DNA of 64,000 nucleotides from Bartonella sp. ML69XJBT (GTDB lineage: Bacteria > Pseudomonadota > Alphaproteobacteria > Rhizobiales > Rhizobiaceae), in the NCBI RefSeq assembly GCF_028618515.1, contig NZ_JAQITB010000007.1, positions 1 through 64,000 on the forward strand, given 5' to 3'. Shown piece after piece: positions 9,655 to 19,431 of the stretch. The notes below the pieces were generated by a model, which worked only from the letters and a program-made list of their open reading frames with translations, was not told where the DNA came from and ran no database searches. Numbering within the stretch: the first letter of the stretch is position 1; each line of letters opens with the position of its first letter. Made by a program: the position numbers and the translations under genes.

Positions 9655-10440
9655 TTATGAATAATTTTCAACGATAGGATAGCGAGAAAGAAAATCGATA
9701 ACGCCTTTTTTATAGACTTTATCTCCCACAGCAAGCATATGGTCTCGATGAGGAATTGATAGAGCTTCACCACAGGGTAATAAAGCTGCTAATGGCTCGG
9801 CTTCACCACTAATTTCATCGAGTGAACCAACGGCAACAAGGGCAGGTTGTTTAATTTTGTAAATCTCAGATGCTGTTAATTCTTGTTTTGATGTGATAAT
9901 GCAAGCAGCCAAAGCACGTCTATCGCTCTTGGTGTGATCTGCAAATTTGCGAAACATCAAACCACGCGGATTGGTAATGGTAGAAGTATCTTCTGCTAAA
10001 AGGGCCTCAGCAACGGGTTCCCAATTTCCTGCTCCCGTCACCATACCAATACCTAAACCGCCAAAAATAACGCTATGCACATATGTTGGATACAAAAGAG
10101 CCATAAATGCGCTAATGCGCGCCCCCATAGAATATCCCATAACATGCGCTTTAGATAATCCCAAATGCTGCAACAATCTCATCGCATCGCTAGCCATAGC
10201 TTGAGGTGTATAAAAGTTAGAATCATAACTTTTAACTGAATCCCCATGTCCACGGTTATCAAGAGCAATAACACGATATCCTGCTTCAGTAAGGGTACGA
10301 AACCAACCCGTTGCATACCAATTTACCCGTGCAGAAGAGCCAAAACCATGTATCAACAAAACAGGTGTCCCCTGTCCATCTTCTCGATAAGAAAAACGCA
10401 AACCATCATATTCAAAAAAACGAATATCTTCTGCTGTCAT
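9655..10440 (-). CDS. Alpha/beta hydrolase
   Basis: Soluble alpha/beta-hydrolase-fold enzyme of about 261 residues. The oxyanion motif HGFGSSARVNW lies near residue 31, the nucleophile elbow is GYSMGAR, and the acid and base residues are likely in VGSLDEISG and the HRDHMLAVG segment near the end. The start is placed at MTAEDIRFFEYDG because this ATG overlaps the stop of the upstream DUF192 gene in an ATGA; the frame remains open nine codons further. The substrate is unknown. Confidence 0.85.
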   Translation of the reverse strand: MTAEDIRFFEYDGLRFSYREDGQGTPVLLIHGFGSSARVNWYATGWFRTLTEAGYRVIALDNRGHGDSVKSYDSNFYTPQAMASDAMRLLQHLGLSKAHVMGYSMGARISAFMALLYPTYVHSVIFGGLGIGMVTGAGNWEPVAEALLAEDTSTITNPRGLMFRKFADHTKSDRRALAACIITSKQELTASEIYKIKQPALVAVGSLDEISGEAEPLAALLPCGEALSIPHRDHMLAVGDKVYKKGVIDFLSRYPIVENYS

Positions 10441-10949
10441 TTTGTATCGCTTTCGCATTTTCCACAAAGTGTAGGATGAAGAACCCGTTGTCCTTTCTTT
10501 ATCTGTTTTTCAGAAACTTCACCAGCATTAACCTCAAGTGCAAAAGCTGCAGGTACCTCTGATGAAATAGTATTCATTGAAAATGGGGTGGTTTTTTCTA
10601 CAATTGATACGATAATTCCCTCATCGTTTAAAAAAATCATATCTAAAGGCAAAGGCGTATTTGCCATCCACATAAAAATTTTTTGCTTATCTTTTTCACT
10701 TCCCTGCTGTTTAAAGAGCATTGCGCGATTACGTGGAAAATCAGTGCGATACATTAAACCAGCGCTCGCCTGAGATGGCGTAAAAGCAATCTCTACCTCG
10801 TAAGAGACCACACCTTGCTCTGTTTGTATTTTTAAAGGAATTGGATGAACAGGAATCTCTATGGGTTTCTTTGCTACAGCTATATTTTCTTTTACCATAA
10901 AAAACAGCATCAATACAATAATGCACCCTCTTCCAAAAGGCCGTAACAT
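10437..10949 (-). CDS. DUF192 family exported protein
   Basis: A 170-residue protein with an N-terminal signal sequence (GRGCIIVLMLFFMVKENIAVA) followed by a DUF192 domain marked by VEIAFTPSQASAGLMYR, RAMLF, FMWMANTPLPLDMIFLN and an ALEVNAGEV-type end. The family is a small periplasmic or secreted beta-barrel of unknown role. The start MLRPFGRG was chosen because GGTGGAG sits 6-8 bases before it; the open frame continues 19 codons upstream without a better site. Coupled through ATGA to the hydrolase gene. Confidence 0.85.
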   Translation of the reverse strand: MLRPFGRGCIIVLMLFFMVKENIAVAKKPIEIPVHPIPLKIQTEQGVVSYEVEIAFTPSQASAGLMYRTDFPRNRAMLFKQQGSEKDKQKIFMWMANTPLPLDMIFLNDEGIIVSIVEKTTPFSMNTISSEVPAAFALEVNAGEVSEKQIKKGQRVLHPTLCGKCESDTK

Positions 10950-11149
10950 TTTTATCTCCACCAAAGATAACTTTTCAACTTTGTTGCATAAAATAAAGAG
11001 TAGCAAAACTTAAAAAATAAAAAAACTACCTTTTTATTACCCTCAATGCAATATCGGTAATCTACTTTATTTGACTGACGGCTTTATAGATAATTTCCCT
11101 CTTGGTGCTGCTGGCTTTACAGCTCTTTCTGCTTAATTTATACAACAAT

Positions 11150-11175
11150 AGATCTCTCTAACAGATCTCTCTAAA
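11150..11175. repeat. two tandem copies of a 13-base unit
   Basis: AGATCTCTCTAAC is followed directly by AGATCTCTCTAAA, 28 bases beyond the stop of the cold-shock gene. The second unit runs into an A-tract. Only two copies are present and no function is implied. Confidence 0.6.
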
Positions 11176-11202
11176 AAAACAGCGTAACTTCAAAAGCATA
11201 AT

Positions 11203-11778
11203 TTAATGTGTAGCAAATGGAATCCCTATGTCTGGATAAATTTCTGCTGTCATCAAACCTTTCTCGCCTTTACCAAAACGCACAAGAACAACTTGACCAG
11301 AACGAAGCTCTGCTAAACCAAAACGGCGCAACGTTTCCATATGAATAAAAATATCTTCAGTTCCTTGTCCACGGCTAAGAAAACCAAATCCCTTATCACG
11401 ATTAAACCATTTGACAATTGCGCGCTCTAAACCACTTTCCGGAGTAACAACAACATGAGTACGGGCTGGAATTTCTGATGGATGCGTTGCTGAAGAACAA
11501 TCTATCGATTTTACCTGAACACACTTTAACCCCCGTTCAGTTTTTTCCACAGCACAGATAACTTTAGCTCCCTCTAAAGCTGTTTGAAAACCATCTCGAC
11601 GCATTACCGTAACATGCAACAATATGTCGGGAAAATGAGGCAAATCAGGTACAATAAACCCATAGCCCTTACTACCATCAAACCACTTAATGACACCACT
11701 AATTTCAATAATCTCACCACAAGCACCTACACTGTCTTCAGATAGGGAATAATCCTTTAATGTATCCTTACTCGTCAT
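11203..11778 (-). CDS. Double cold-shock-domain protein
   Basis: A 191-residue protein with two cold-shock domains, about residues 25-95 and 118-185. The first has GVIKWFDGSKGYGFI and a degenerate RNP2 (DILLHVTVM); the second has AIVKWFNRDKGFGFL with a canonical DIFIHMETL. Such two-domain CspA-like proteins are common in rhizobia and Brucella and act as nucleic-acid-binding RNA chaperones. It lies alone, divergent from the branched-chain amino acid transporter operon. Confidence 0.9.
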   Translation of the reverse strand: MTSKDTLKDYSLSEDSVGACGEIIEISGVIKWFDGSKGYGFIVPDLPHFPDILLHVTVMRRDGFQTALEGAKVICAVEKTERGLKCVQVKSIDCSSATHPSEIPARTHVVVTPESGLERAIVKWFNRDKGFGFLSRGQGTEDIFIHMETLRRFGLAELRSGQVVLVRFGKGEKGLMTAEIYPDIGIPFATH

Positions 11779-12082
11779 AATAAAACGTGATCCTGTAGCT
11801 GTAAATTTTACGATATTGATTCTCTACATTTTAGTAAACATTGCTCTTGTATCAACACGCAAGCCCCAAGATAAGATTTCCCCATATTGTCACACCTCTT
11901 AGAAGATCAACAAGAATATTTACACAACTGTTTGAGCCTATATCCGATAATATAATAAGCACGTGTGACAAGAAATATAAAAGTTTTTCACACAATGATA
12001 TTTTCACACATGTGGAACTTGCATGATGAAGAAGTTCAAGATAAGGTGTAAAGATCACAATTAAAATCAAGGAAAGTGCGTA
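11779..12082. other. divergent promoter region of the cold-shock gene and the liv operon
   Basis: 304 bases between divergent genes. An AAGGAAAG Shine-Dalgarno element precedes the binding-protein ATG at 12083. No clear sigma-70 hexamer pair or operator could be assigned by eye. The long overlapping open frames on both strands here (11841-12070) have no homologue I recognise and are probably chance. Confidence 0.5.
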
Positions 12083-13210
12083 ATGAAGAGAATCCTCACT
12101 ACGCTCGTATTTTTTACGACATTTGTCGTAAGTGCCTATGCGAGTGAGCCTATAGAAATTGGTGTTTATCTTCCGTTAAGTGGTCAAAATGCATTTGGAG
12201 GACAACTCGAGATTAAAGGCATAGAATTGGCACATAAAAAAGTTCCAGAAATATTAGGGCGTAAGGTAAAACTTATTGTTGTTGATAATAAATCTGATAA
12301 AGTAGAAGCTGCTAATGCTGTTATGCGTTTGACTGCGAGTGAAGAAGTAAATGGAATCATTGGTAGTTATGGCTCTTCACTCTCGTTGTCTGGAGGTGAA
12401 ATAGCTGAAAAAGCCAAGACCCCAACCATTGCAACATCTTCAACAAATCCGCTTGTTACACAGGGCAGAAAGTATTCTTTCCGTGCTTGCTTTATTGATT
12501 CTTATCAAGGGAAAGGCATCGCAACTTATGTGCATGAAACTTTACATGCAAAAAAAGCAGCTATTCTTAAAGATGTATCAAATGATTATGCAATTGGTCT
12601 TTCTAGTTATTTTGGACGTGCCTTCAAAAAATTAGGTGGTGAAGTGATCTCAAATTTGAACTATAACTCTGGAGATCAGGACTTTTCAGCGGTTCTTACA
12701 CAGATTATAGCGCAGGAACCTGACATCTTATTTATTCCATCTTACTTCTCTGAAGGTGCTATCATCATAAAACAAGCTCGTGAGCTTGGTGCAAAATTTA
12801 GAATCATGGGTGGGGATGCTATGGATAATCCAGAAACTGTTGCAATTGCAGGAAAAGCTGCAGAAGGATTTTTACATACAACACTTCCCTACAGTGAAAA
12901 TATGCCGGATATGTCCGCAGCTGCGCGGGAATTTACCAGGGAGTGGAGAAAGGCTTATCCTGATCAAGAACCAAATATCAATTCTGTTTTGGGATATACA
13001 AGTTATATGATGTTCATGAAAGCTATTGAAGATGCTGGCAGTGCTGATCGGGAAAAGATCACTACCGCACTTAGCCAATTAAAAGGTTTTAAAACGCCCT
13101 TTGGTGATATGTCCATGGATGAAAATCATAATCCTAAAATTCCTATTGGTATCATTGAAATAAAGGATGGGAAACGTGTCTATTTAGATGAAGTTAAACC
13201 CGCTTTTTAA
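12083..13210 (+). CDS. Branched-chain amino acid ABC transporter, substrate-binding protein
   Basis: Periplasmic binding protein of the LivJ/Leu-Ile-Val type I fold (Peripla_BP_6). A cleavable signal peptide (about residues 1-20, ending VVSAYA before SEP) is followed by IEIGVYLPLSGQNAFGG, the characteristic opening of the mature protein. 375 residues in total, normal length. It is the first gene of a complete five-gene transporter operon. Sequence alone does not separate leucine/isoleucine/valine from broader amino acid or amide specificity. Confidence 0.92.
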   Translation: MKRILTTLVFFTTFVVSAYASEPIEIGVYLPLSGQNAFGGQLEIKGIELAHKKVPEILGRKVKLIVVDNKSDKVEAANAVMRLTASEEVNGIIGSYGSSLSLSGGEIAEKAKTPTIATSSTNPLVTQGRKYSFRACFIDSYQGKGIATYVHETLHAKKAAILKDVSNDYAIGLSSYFGRAFKKLGGEVISNLNYNSGDQDFSAVLTQIIAQEPDILFIPSYFSEGAIIIKQARELGAKFRIMGGDAMDNPETVAIAGKAAEGFLHTTLPYSENMPDMSAAAREFTREWRKAYPDQEPNINSVLGYTSYMMFMKAIEDAGSADREKITTALSQLKGFKTPFGDMSMDENHNPKIPIGIIEIKDGKRVYLDEVKPAF

Positions 13211-13245
13211 AAAGTGAGAAATTTTTCTAACTAAAATATTAAGTA

Positions 13246-13272
13246 TGAGTTGAGGATTCTGTTCTCAACTCA
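13246..13272 (+). promoter_or_regulatory. intercistronic hairpin after the binding-protein gene
   Basis: Perfect 9-base inverted repeat TGAGTTGAG / CTCAACTCA with a 9-base loop in the 117-base gap between the binding protein and livH. It is followed by a short AAATTT but no long T-run. Position and shape fit a leaky terminator or mRNA-stabilising element that keeps binding-protein transcripts in excess over permease transcripts. Confidence 0.55.
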
Positions 13273-13327
13273 AATTTGGGATTTTCCTATTTTATCCTAT
13301 GAATTAACAAATGTGGAAGGATGAGAG

Positions 13328-14404
13328 ATGAGCACTGAAATGTTCATCCAGTATTTTTTTAATGCACTGGCATTAGGATCTCTTTATGGACTTATCGCTA
13401 TTGGTTACACCATGGTCTATGGTATACTGAGGCTTATTAATTTTGCTCACGGTGACATCTTTATGCTGGGAGCGTATTTTGTTTTCTTTTCCACCATTAG
13501 CTTTATGCCTGCTTGGGCTGCTGTCCTTCTTTTGTTACTCGCTGTTTTCATTTATTACTCGGTATTCATAGGGTTCAAAAAACGCCCTCCAATTTATTGG
13601 ATCGCTATTTTTTCAATGCTTACTTTAGGGTTCATTTATTACTTTAAAATTTCTCCGCAAGATTTTACACCGGTTTGGATTTTAGCCCTTTGTTTTGCAA
13701 TTTTTATTACAAGTGCCGTGGGAATTACTGTTGATCAATTTGCCTATAAACCTTTACGCCATGCTCCGCGTATTTCAGCACTTATTGGAGCAATCGGCGT
13801 TTCATTTTTTATTGAAAATCTTGCTACTGTACTCTTTAGTGGAGTTCCGAAGGGTGTGAAACAACCCGATTTTCTTGTAATACCGTTCCTATGGCATTTA
13901 GAATCAGGAGCAGGTAAAGTTATTAGAATTGCTCCTATGTCTCTCATCGTTCCTGTTGTGGCGTTCATTCTTATTATTTTATTGCTATGGATTATTCATA
14001 AAACAAAACCTGGTCTTGCTATGCGTGCGATCTCCCATGATATTGAAACGACACGTTTGATGGGTGTTTCTGTCAATAAAGTCATTGCATTTACATTTGG
14101 GATAGGCACTGCACTTGCTGCTATTGCAGGCATTATGTGGTCACTACGCTATCCTCAGATCCATCCTTATATGGGGGTGCTTCCTGGGCTTAAAGCATTT
14201 ATCGCTGCTGTTATTGGAGGTATTGGCTCAATTCCAGGAGCAATGTTGGGAGGGCTATTACTTGGATTTATTGAAATTATGATTATCGCATTTTTCCCTG
14301 CATTATCTGGATATCGAGATGCCTTCGCTTTTATTTTATTAATTCTGATTTTATTGGTAATGCCCACAGGCTTAATGGGTAAAAAAAGTCAGGAGAAGAT
14401 CTAA
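13328..14404 (+). CDS. livH: Branched-chain amino acid ABC transporter permease LivH
   Basis: Integral inner-membrane permease of the LivH type: N-terminal FFNALALGSLYGLIAIGYTMVYGILRLINFAHGD and the C-terminal GIGSIPGAMLGGLLLG segment are family hallmarks. At 358 residues it is longer than the roughly 290-310 usual for LivH. The extra length lies around residues 75-130, an additional hydrophobic stretch (FKKRPPIYWIAIFSMLTLGFIYYF and what follows) before the conserved DQFAYKPLR. The stop overlaps the livM start as TAATG. Confidence 0.92.
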   Translation: MSTEMFIQYFFNALALGSLYGLIAIGYTMVYGILRLINFAHGDIFMLGAYFVFFSTISFMPAWAAVLLLLLAVFIYYSVFIGFKKRPPIYWIAIFSMLTLGFIYYFKISPQDFTPVWILALCFAIFITSAVGITVDQFAYKPLRHAPRISALIGAIGVSFFIENLATVLFSGVPKGVKQPDFLVIPFLWHLESGAGKVIRIAPMSLIVPVVAFILIILLLWIIHKTKPGLAMRAISHDIETTRLMGVSVNKVIAFTFGIGTALAAIAGIMWSLRYPQIHPYMGVLPGLKAFIAAVIGGIGSIPGAMLGGLLLGFIEIMIIAFFPALSGYRDAFAFILLILILLVMPTGLMGKKSQEKI

Positions 14405-15462
14405 TGGCAAAATCAGCGGCAAACTTTCTATCATGTATCAGCATTTTAGTTCTTATTGGTTTTTTGTTTTATGCTGATAACCATTTTAATGATTACACAC
14501 TTCGTATCATCAATCTTATTGCTATTAATGCGATATTAGCGATCTCACTTAATTTGATTTATGGCTTTACGGGTATGTTTTCTCTTGGACATGCTGGCTT
14601 TATGGCTGTTGGTGCTTATGTATGTGCAATTTTACTTCTTTCTCCTGAACAAAAAGAAATGATGTGGATTCTTGACCCCATAGCTGAGCCATTACATCAT
14701 CTGCAGTTGCCTTTTTTTCTAGCCGTTGTTGTAAGTGGTGTGTGCGCTGCCGTTGTAGGTTTATTGATTGCTCTGCCTGTTTTGCGTCTTGGTGGTGATT
14801 ATCTTGGAATTGCAACCTTGGGGTTCGCAGAAATTATCCGCATTGTTATTACAAATACCACCCCCTTAACAAATGGCTCTTTGGGAATAAAAGGAATACC
14901 TCAAAATGCCACATTATGGTGGAACTATGGTTGGTTAGCATTTACAGTAACTTTTATTATACTCTTATTGCGAAGCAATACAGGTAATGTGTTGCGTGCT
15001 ATTCGTGATGATGAAATCGCAGCAAAAACAATGGGGATTAATTCCTTTTTTTACCGTAGTTTTTCCTTCACGGTTGGTGCATTTTTTGCAGGCATAGGAG
15101 GAGCATTGATGGCTGCTCTTATTTCAACAATTGATCCAAAAATGTTTAATTTCCTTCTTACCTTTAATATTTTGATGATTGTGGTTGCTGGTGGTCTTGG
15201 TTCAATTACAGGAAGCATTATTGGCAGCATTATTATTACAGTCATGCTTGAGTGGCTTCGTATTATTGAAAGCCCTTTTGACTTAGGTTTTATACATATT
15301 CCAGAGACACCAGGCCTTCGAATGGTTATTTTTTCTCTTTTATTGCTCGTCATTATCTTATTTTGGAGAAAAGGTTTGTTAGGGCAACGTGAATTCTCAT
15401 GGAATGGGATTTATAGTTTCTTAACACGCAAGAAGCTCTCTAATAATGAAGGAAAGCTATGA
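14404..15462 (+). CDS. livM: Branched-chain amino acid ABC transporter permease LivM
   Basis: Second integral permease subunit, 352 residues, with about eight to ten hydrophobic segments. Signatures are LNLIYGFTGMFSLGHAGFMAVGAY near the N-terminus, RLGGDYLGIATLGFAEIIRI in the middle, RAIRDDEIAAKTMGIN, and GGLGSITGSIIGS near the C-terminus. Its end overlaps livG by 4 bases (ATGA). Complete. Confidence 0.93.
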   Translation: MAKSAANFLSCISILVLIGFLFYADNHFNDYTLRIINLIAINAILAISLNLIYGFTGMFSLGHAGFMAVGAYVCAILLLSPEQKEMMWILDPIAEPLHHLQLPFFLAVVVSGVCAAVVGLLIALPVLRLGGDYLGIATLGFAEIIRIVITNTTPLTNGSLGIKGIPQNATLWWNYGWLAFTVTFIILLLRSNTGNVLRAIRDDEIAAKTMGINSFFYRSFSFTVGAFFAGIGGALMAALISTIDPKMFNFLLTFNILMIVVAGGLGSITGSIIGSIIITVMLEWLRIIESPFDLGFIHIPETPGLRMVIFSLLLLVIILFWRKGLLGQREFSWNGIYSFLTRKKLSNNEGKL

Positions 15463-16241
15463 ACGACCTTATTCTTTCACTTAATGATATCGTGATGCGT
15501 TTTGGTGGATTGATTGCTGTAAATAATGTGAATATGGCAATCAAGCGGGGAACCATTACTGGATTAATTGGGCCCAATGGTGCTGGAAAAACCACCGTTT
15601 TTAATATGATTTCAGGATTTTATGCTCCCACAAGTGGGACTATTCTTTTTAATGAACAAAAAGTTTCTGGATCTCCTCCTTATCTTATCTGTAGACGCCA
15701 TATTGCACGAACATTTCAAAATATTCGTCTTTTTTCAGGATTAACAGTCTTGCAAAATGTTATGGTAGGAGCACATGTTCGACAAAAGCATCCATGGTTT
15801 TCTTCAGCTTTGTTTTTTCCAAATGCAATGAAAGAGAAAAGAGAAATCCATAAAAATTCCATGGAACTTCTTGAGCAGTTACAACTGGATCACCTTGCCA
15901 ATCAATCTGCAACAACTCTGCCCTATGGTGTACAAAGACGTTTGGAAATTGCACGCGCGTTAGCAACAAAACCAAAATTACTTCTTCTTGATGAACCTGT
16001 TGCTGGTATGAACCCACAGGAGAGTGAAGATCTTAAAAAGTTCATAGAAAAAGTGCAAAAAGATTTTGATATTACGATTCTGCTTATCGAACACGATATG
16101 AAAGTTGTTATGGGGCTTTGCCAATATATTTGGGTAATGGAACACGGCTGTGCCATTGCCAATGGCACTCCAGATGAAATTCGTAACAACCCTAAAGTTA
16201 TTGAAGCTTATCTTGGCGGAGATGTTTATGGATATTCTTAA
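15459..16241 (+). CDS. livG: Branched-chain amino acid ABC transporter ATP-binding protein LivG
   Basis: ATPase subunit of 260 residues. Walker A is GPNGAGKTT (about 37-45), the signature region reads LPYGVQRRLEIARALA, Walker B is LLLLDEPVAGMNPQE, and the switch histidine is in LLIEHDMKVV. The divergent signature (YGVQRR in place of LSGGQ) is normal for LivG. Overlaps livM by 4 bases and livF by 14. Confidence 0.94.
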   Translation: MNDLILSLNDIVMRFGGLIAVNNVNMAIKRGTITGLIGPNGAGKTTVFNMISGFYAPTSGTILFNEQKVSGSPPYLICRRHIARTFQNIRLFSGLTVLQNVMVGAHVRQKHPWFSSALFFPNAMKEKREIHKNSMELLEQLQLDHLANQSATTLPYGVQRRLEIARALATKPKLLLLDEPVAGMNPQESEDLKKFIEKVQKDFDITILLIEHDMKVVMGLCQYIWVMEHGCAIANGTPDEIRNNPKVIEAYLGGDVYGYS

Positions 16242-16938
16242 AATTAAAAATCTTCACGTTCATTATGGTGCCATTAAAGCTATTCAAAATCTTTCGATGT
16301 CTATAAAAAAAGGAAGTATAGTCACTTTAATAGGTGCTAATGGAGCAGGGAAAAGCAGCATTGTACGTTCTATTACAGGACTCAATCGATCTGTTCATGG
16401 AGAGATTACCTATAAGGGCGAATCAATTATTAAAAAGTCACCAGAAAAAATTTTAAGATTAGGGATTGCTCTTAGTCCTGAAGGGCGACGCATTATGCCC
16501 CATCTGACTGTTTTAGAAAATCTCCATTTAGGAGCTTATATTCGTCATGATAAGTCGGGTATTGCTCGCGATATCGAGTGGATATTTGAGCTTTTCCCAC
16601 GCTTGCGTGAAAGAGCAAAGCAATTGGGAGGGACGATGTCAGGTGGTGAACAACAAATGCTTGCTGTGGGCCGTGCGCTCATGAGCAACCCTGAGATGAT
16701 AATATTAGATGAACCTTCTCTGGGATTAGCCCCACTTCTTGTAAAGGAACTTTTTTCTATTATCCGAAAAATCAATGATATGGGAAAAACAGTTCTTCTC
16801 ATTGAACAAAATGCATTTGCAGCGCTTTCTATTGCGGATTACGCTTTTATTCTAGAGGTGGGGCATGTTTTATTTCACGGTGAAGGAAAAACCATGCTTT
16901 CTGACCCACGTGTCAAAGAGGCCTATCTTGGTGGATAA
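16228..16938 (+). CDS. livF: Branched-chain amino acid ABC transporter ATP-binding protein LivF
   Basis: Second ATPase subunit, 236 residues from the start used here (MDILKIKNLHVHYGAIKAI). Walker A is GANGAGKSS, the signature is MSGGEQQMLAVGRALM, and Walker B is IILDEPSLGLAPLL. The ATG at 16228 was chosen because GGAG sits 6 bases upstream; the frame stays open to 16150 and an ATG at 16222 is an alternative. Its start lies inside the end of livG, so the two are translationally coupled. Confidence 0.93.
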   Translation: MDILKIKNLHVHYGAIKAIQNLSMSIKKGSIVTLIGANGAGKSSIVRSITGLNRSVHGEITYKGESIIKKSPEKILRLGIALSPEGRRIMPHLTVLENLHLGAYIRHDKSGIARDIEWIFELFPRLRERAKQLGGTMSGGEQQMLAVGRALMSNPEMIILDEPSLGLAPLLVKELFSIIRKINDMGKTVLLIEQNAFAALSIADYAFILEVGHVLFHGEGKTMLSDPRVKEAYLGG

Positions 16939-16977
16939 AACTATAAAATGCAAAAAAAGAGGTTATACTTTTCAAAG

Positions 16978-17009
16978 GCATTTCTCTGATGTGAGAGAAA
17001 TGCTTTTTT
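16978..17009 (+). terminator. rho-independent terminator of the liv operon
   Basis: 10-base stem GCATTTCTCT / AGAGAAATGC with a 6-base loop followed by six T residues, 40 bases after the livF stop. It sits between the convergent livF and gatA ends and is a good terminator for the rightward operon; in the leftward direction the T-run is weak. Confidence 0.85.
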
Positions 17010-17013
17010 ATAG

Positions 17014-18498
17014 TTATCTCCACCATTTTTCAGCACTAAAGGTTCCAACCGCTTGTTCTATAATATGGGCGATTTGAAAAAGCACTTCTTCAGCAAAAGG
17101 TTTACCAATCAATTGTAACCCTAGTGGCAAACCATCTGATGAAAGCCCAGCAGGAACAGAGATACCTGGTAAACCAGCCATATTAACTGGTACAGTAAAA
17201 ATATCATTGAGATACATTGCTATGCTATCATTTTTAATTGTTTCATCAGCGATGCCAAAAGCTGGTGTTGGGGTTGCAGGTGTGAGGATAGCATCAACAC
17301 CAGAAGCAAAACATTGATCAAAATCACGTTTCACGAGTGTTCGTACTTTTTGAGCTTTAAGATAATAGGCATCATAATAACCCGATGAGAGGACATAAGT
17401 ACCAACCAAAATACGCCGTTTAACTTCATCACCAAAACCTGCTGAACGGGTGTTTTCATACATTTCAATGATGTCTTTTCCCGGTATGCGCAAACCAAAA
17501 CGAACACCATCATAGCGCGCTAAATTAGAAGACGCTTCTGCAGGAGCTATAATATAATAAGCAGGCAAGGCATATTTTGTATGAGGTAATGAAATATCAT
17601 GTATTTCAGCACCTGCTTCTTTTAGCCAATTCATTCCTTTTTGCCAAAGCTTGGTAATTTCAGGAGACATTCCTTCCAAGTGGTATTCTTTTGGAATACC
17701 AATTTTCATTCCTTTGATTGATTGACCAAGGTAACTTTCATAATGAGGAACAGGTAAATTAACTGAAGTAGAATCTTTTTCATCAAAAGAAGCCATTGAT
17801 TGAAGTAAAATAGCACAATCGCGGACATCTCGCCCAATAGGTCCCGCTTGATCAAGTGAGGAAGCAAAAGCGATGGTCCCCCACCGTGAACAACGTCCAT
17901 AAGTTGGTTTAATCCCCACTGTTCCAGTGAATGCCGCAGGTTGGCGTATTGAACCACCTGTATCTGTGGCTGTTGCACCAGCACAAAGCCGTGCCGCAAC
18001 AGCAGCAGCTGATCCCCCTGAAGAACCACCTGGCACAAGCTTTTCATGGGATCCCTTTTTTCTCCACGGACTCATAACTGGACCGTAATATGAAGTCTCA
18101 TTGGAGGACCCCATAGCAAATTCATCCATATTAAGCTTTCCTAACATAACGGCTCCATCTTGCCACAAATTAGCGGTCACCGTTGATTCATAAGAGGGTT
18201 TAAAATTATCAAGAATATGGGAACAGGCTTGTGTATGAACACCGCGTGTGGCAAAAAGATCCTTAATTCCCAGTGGTATTCCTTCTAAGATCCCTCCCTG
18301 CTCTCTAGCCAAACGACTATCTGACTCAGTAGCCATTTTTTTTGCTTGTTCTGCTGTTATTGCCACATAAGCATTCAAAGTTGGATTAGCCAATTCAATT
18401 TCTTTTAAATAAGCTTCTGTTAATTCAATTGCTTTGAACTCTTTTTTGATGAGAGCATCACGGGCTTGTGCAATTGTAAAAGTTGTTAAATCAGTCAT
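17014..18498 (-). CDS. gatA: Asp/Glu-tRNA amidotransferase subunit A
   Basis: Glutaminase subunit of GatCAB, which converts Glu-tRNA(Gln) and Asp-tRNA(Asn) to the correct amide forms. The amidase signature triad is visible: Lys79 in GIPLGIKDL, the serine of PGGSSGGS near 159, and Ser183 in DTGGSIRQP. 494 residues from [16 protein letters not shown]; the open frame runs 28 codons further into the gatC spacer but those residues are not family-like. gatC precedes it by 31 bases. gatB is not in the window. Confidence 0.95.
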   Translation of the reverse strand: MTDLTTFTIAQARDALIKKEFKAIELTEAYLKEIELANPTLNAYVAITAEQAKKMATESDSRLAREQGGILEGIPLGIKDLFATRGVHTQACSHILDNFKPSYESTVTANLWQDGAVMLGKLNMDEFAMGSSNETSYYGPVMSPWRKKGSHEKLVPGGSSGGSAAAVAARLCAGATATDTGGSIRQPAAFTGTVGIKPTYGRCSRWGTIAFASSLDQAGPIGRDVRDCAILLQSMASFDEKDSTSVNLPVPHYESYLGQSIKGMKIGIPKEYHLEGMSPEITKLWQKGMNWLKEAGAEIHDISLPHTKYALPAYYIIAPAEASSNLARYDGVRFGLRIPGKDIIEMYENTRSAGFGDEVKRRILVGTYVLSSGYYDAYYLKAQKVRTLVKRDFDQCFASGVDAILTPATPTPAFGIADETIKNDSIAMYLNDIFTVPVNMAGLPGISVPAGLSSDGLPLGLQLIGKPFAEEVLFQIAHIIEQAVGTFSAEKWWR

Positions 18499-18529
18499 AT
18501 TAATGCTCGAGTTTTTAAAATAGAAAAAA

Positions 18530-18817
18530 TTATTCGACGATTTTTGGGACAAGAAAAAAATTCTCTTCCGTAACAGGTGCATTTGCTACGATATCTGCTG
18601 CTTTATTCCCATCTGTGATAATATCTTCACGCGTTCGTAAAGTCATTGGTATTACGGATGTCAATGGTTCAACACTGCTGACATCAACTTCATTCAATTG
18701 TTCCACAAAACCTAAAATGACATTGAGTTCTTTTGTCATACGCTGCGCTTCATCGTCGTGGATAGCAATACGCGCTAAATGCGCTACCCGCTTGACTGTT
18801 TCTTGATCGACAGACAT
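18530..18817 (-). CDS. gatC: Asp/Glu-tRNA amidotransferase subunit C
   Basis: Small 95-residue subunit that wraps around GatA and stabilises the complex. It shows the usual [20 protein letters not shown] opening, [25 protein letters not shown], and the C-terminal [14 protein letters not shown]. First gene of a gatCA pair. Confidence 0.94.
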   Translation of the reverse strand: MSVDQETVKRVAHLARIAIHDDEAQRMTKELNVILGFVEQLNEVDVSSVEPLTSVIPMTLRTREDIITDGNKAADIVANAPVTEENFFLVPKIVE

Positions 18818-18951
18818 ATTATGCCTTTCTGCTTTTTTATTTTAATATTTATTGGCTATACAAGGCTACGTTTGCAAGCGCAAGAATATTGATATGCAAA
18901 GAGAATATAACTATGAACCTGAAACACGAAAAGACCTAAATTATAAATCTC

Positions 18952-19431
18952 ATGGCCATTATTAACATAAATGAAGCGATGCTCCATATTTTGCCTGGGC
19001 AAACAATAGCAGGCTTAGATTTGGGTACAAAAACGATTGGAATTGCGATTTCTGATATCGGATTAATTTTTGCAAATCCGCGTCCTGTGCTTCAACGAAA
19101 AAAATTCATGGAAGATGCACACAGACTTATAAAAATTTTTGATGGTGAAAATGTGGGAGCTATTGTCATGGGATTACCTCTTAATATGGATGGAAGCAGT
19201 GGTCCTCGTGCTCAAGCAACAAGAACCTTTGTAAGTAATATGAAAGCACATACAGAAATTCCATTTATTTTTTGGGATGAACGCTTATCAACGATTGCCG
19301 CAGAACGCTCTCTTCTAGAAATGGACGTATCGCGTGCTAAAAGAGCAAGACGCATTGATTCGGCTGCTGCTGCTTTTATATTGCAAGGTGCTCTCAACAG
19401 AATTCAAAGCCTTCATCATATGGAGGGATAA
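18952..19431 (+). CDS. ruvX: Putative pre-16S rRNA nuclease / Holliday junction resolvase-like YqgF
   Basis: RNase H-fold nuclease of the YqgF/RuvX family, implicated in 16S rRNA 5'-end maturation. 159 residues with [15 protein letters not shown] (first catalytic Asp), [29 protein letters not shown] and the final [13 protein letters not shown]. Its last 16 bases overlap the convergent acyl-CoA dehydrogenase gene. Confidence 0.92.
   Translation: MAIININEAMLHILPGQTIAGLDLGTKTIGIAISDIGLIFANPRPVLQRKKFMEDAHRLIKIFDGENVGAIVMGLPLNMDGSSGPRAQATRTFVSNMKAHTEIPFIFWDERLSTIAAERSLLEMDVSRAKRARRIDSAAAAFILQGALNRIQSLHHMEG

Noticed and set aside
11841-12070. overlapping frames on both strands between the cold-shock gene and the liv operon
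   Set aside because: They occupy the divergent promoter region, overlap each other and match nothing known.
15051-15353. 100-codon frame antisense to livM
   Set aside because: Shadow of a strongly conserved gene; its residues mirror the livM codons.
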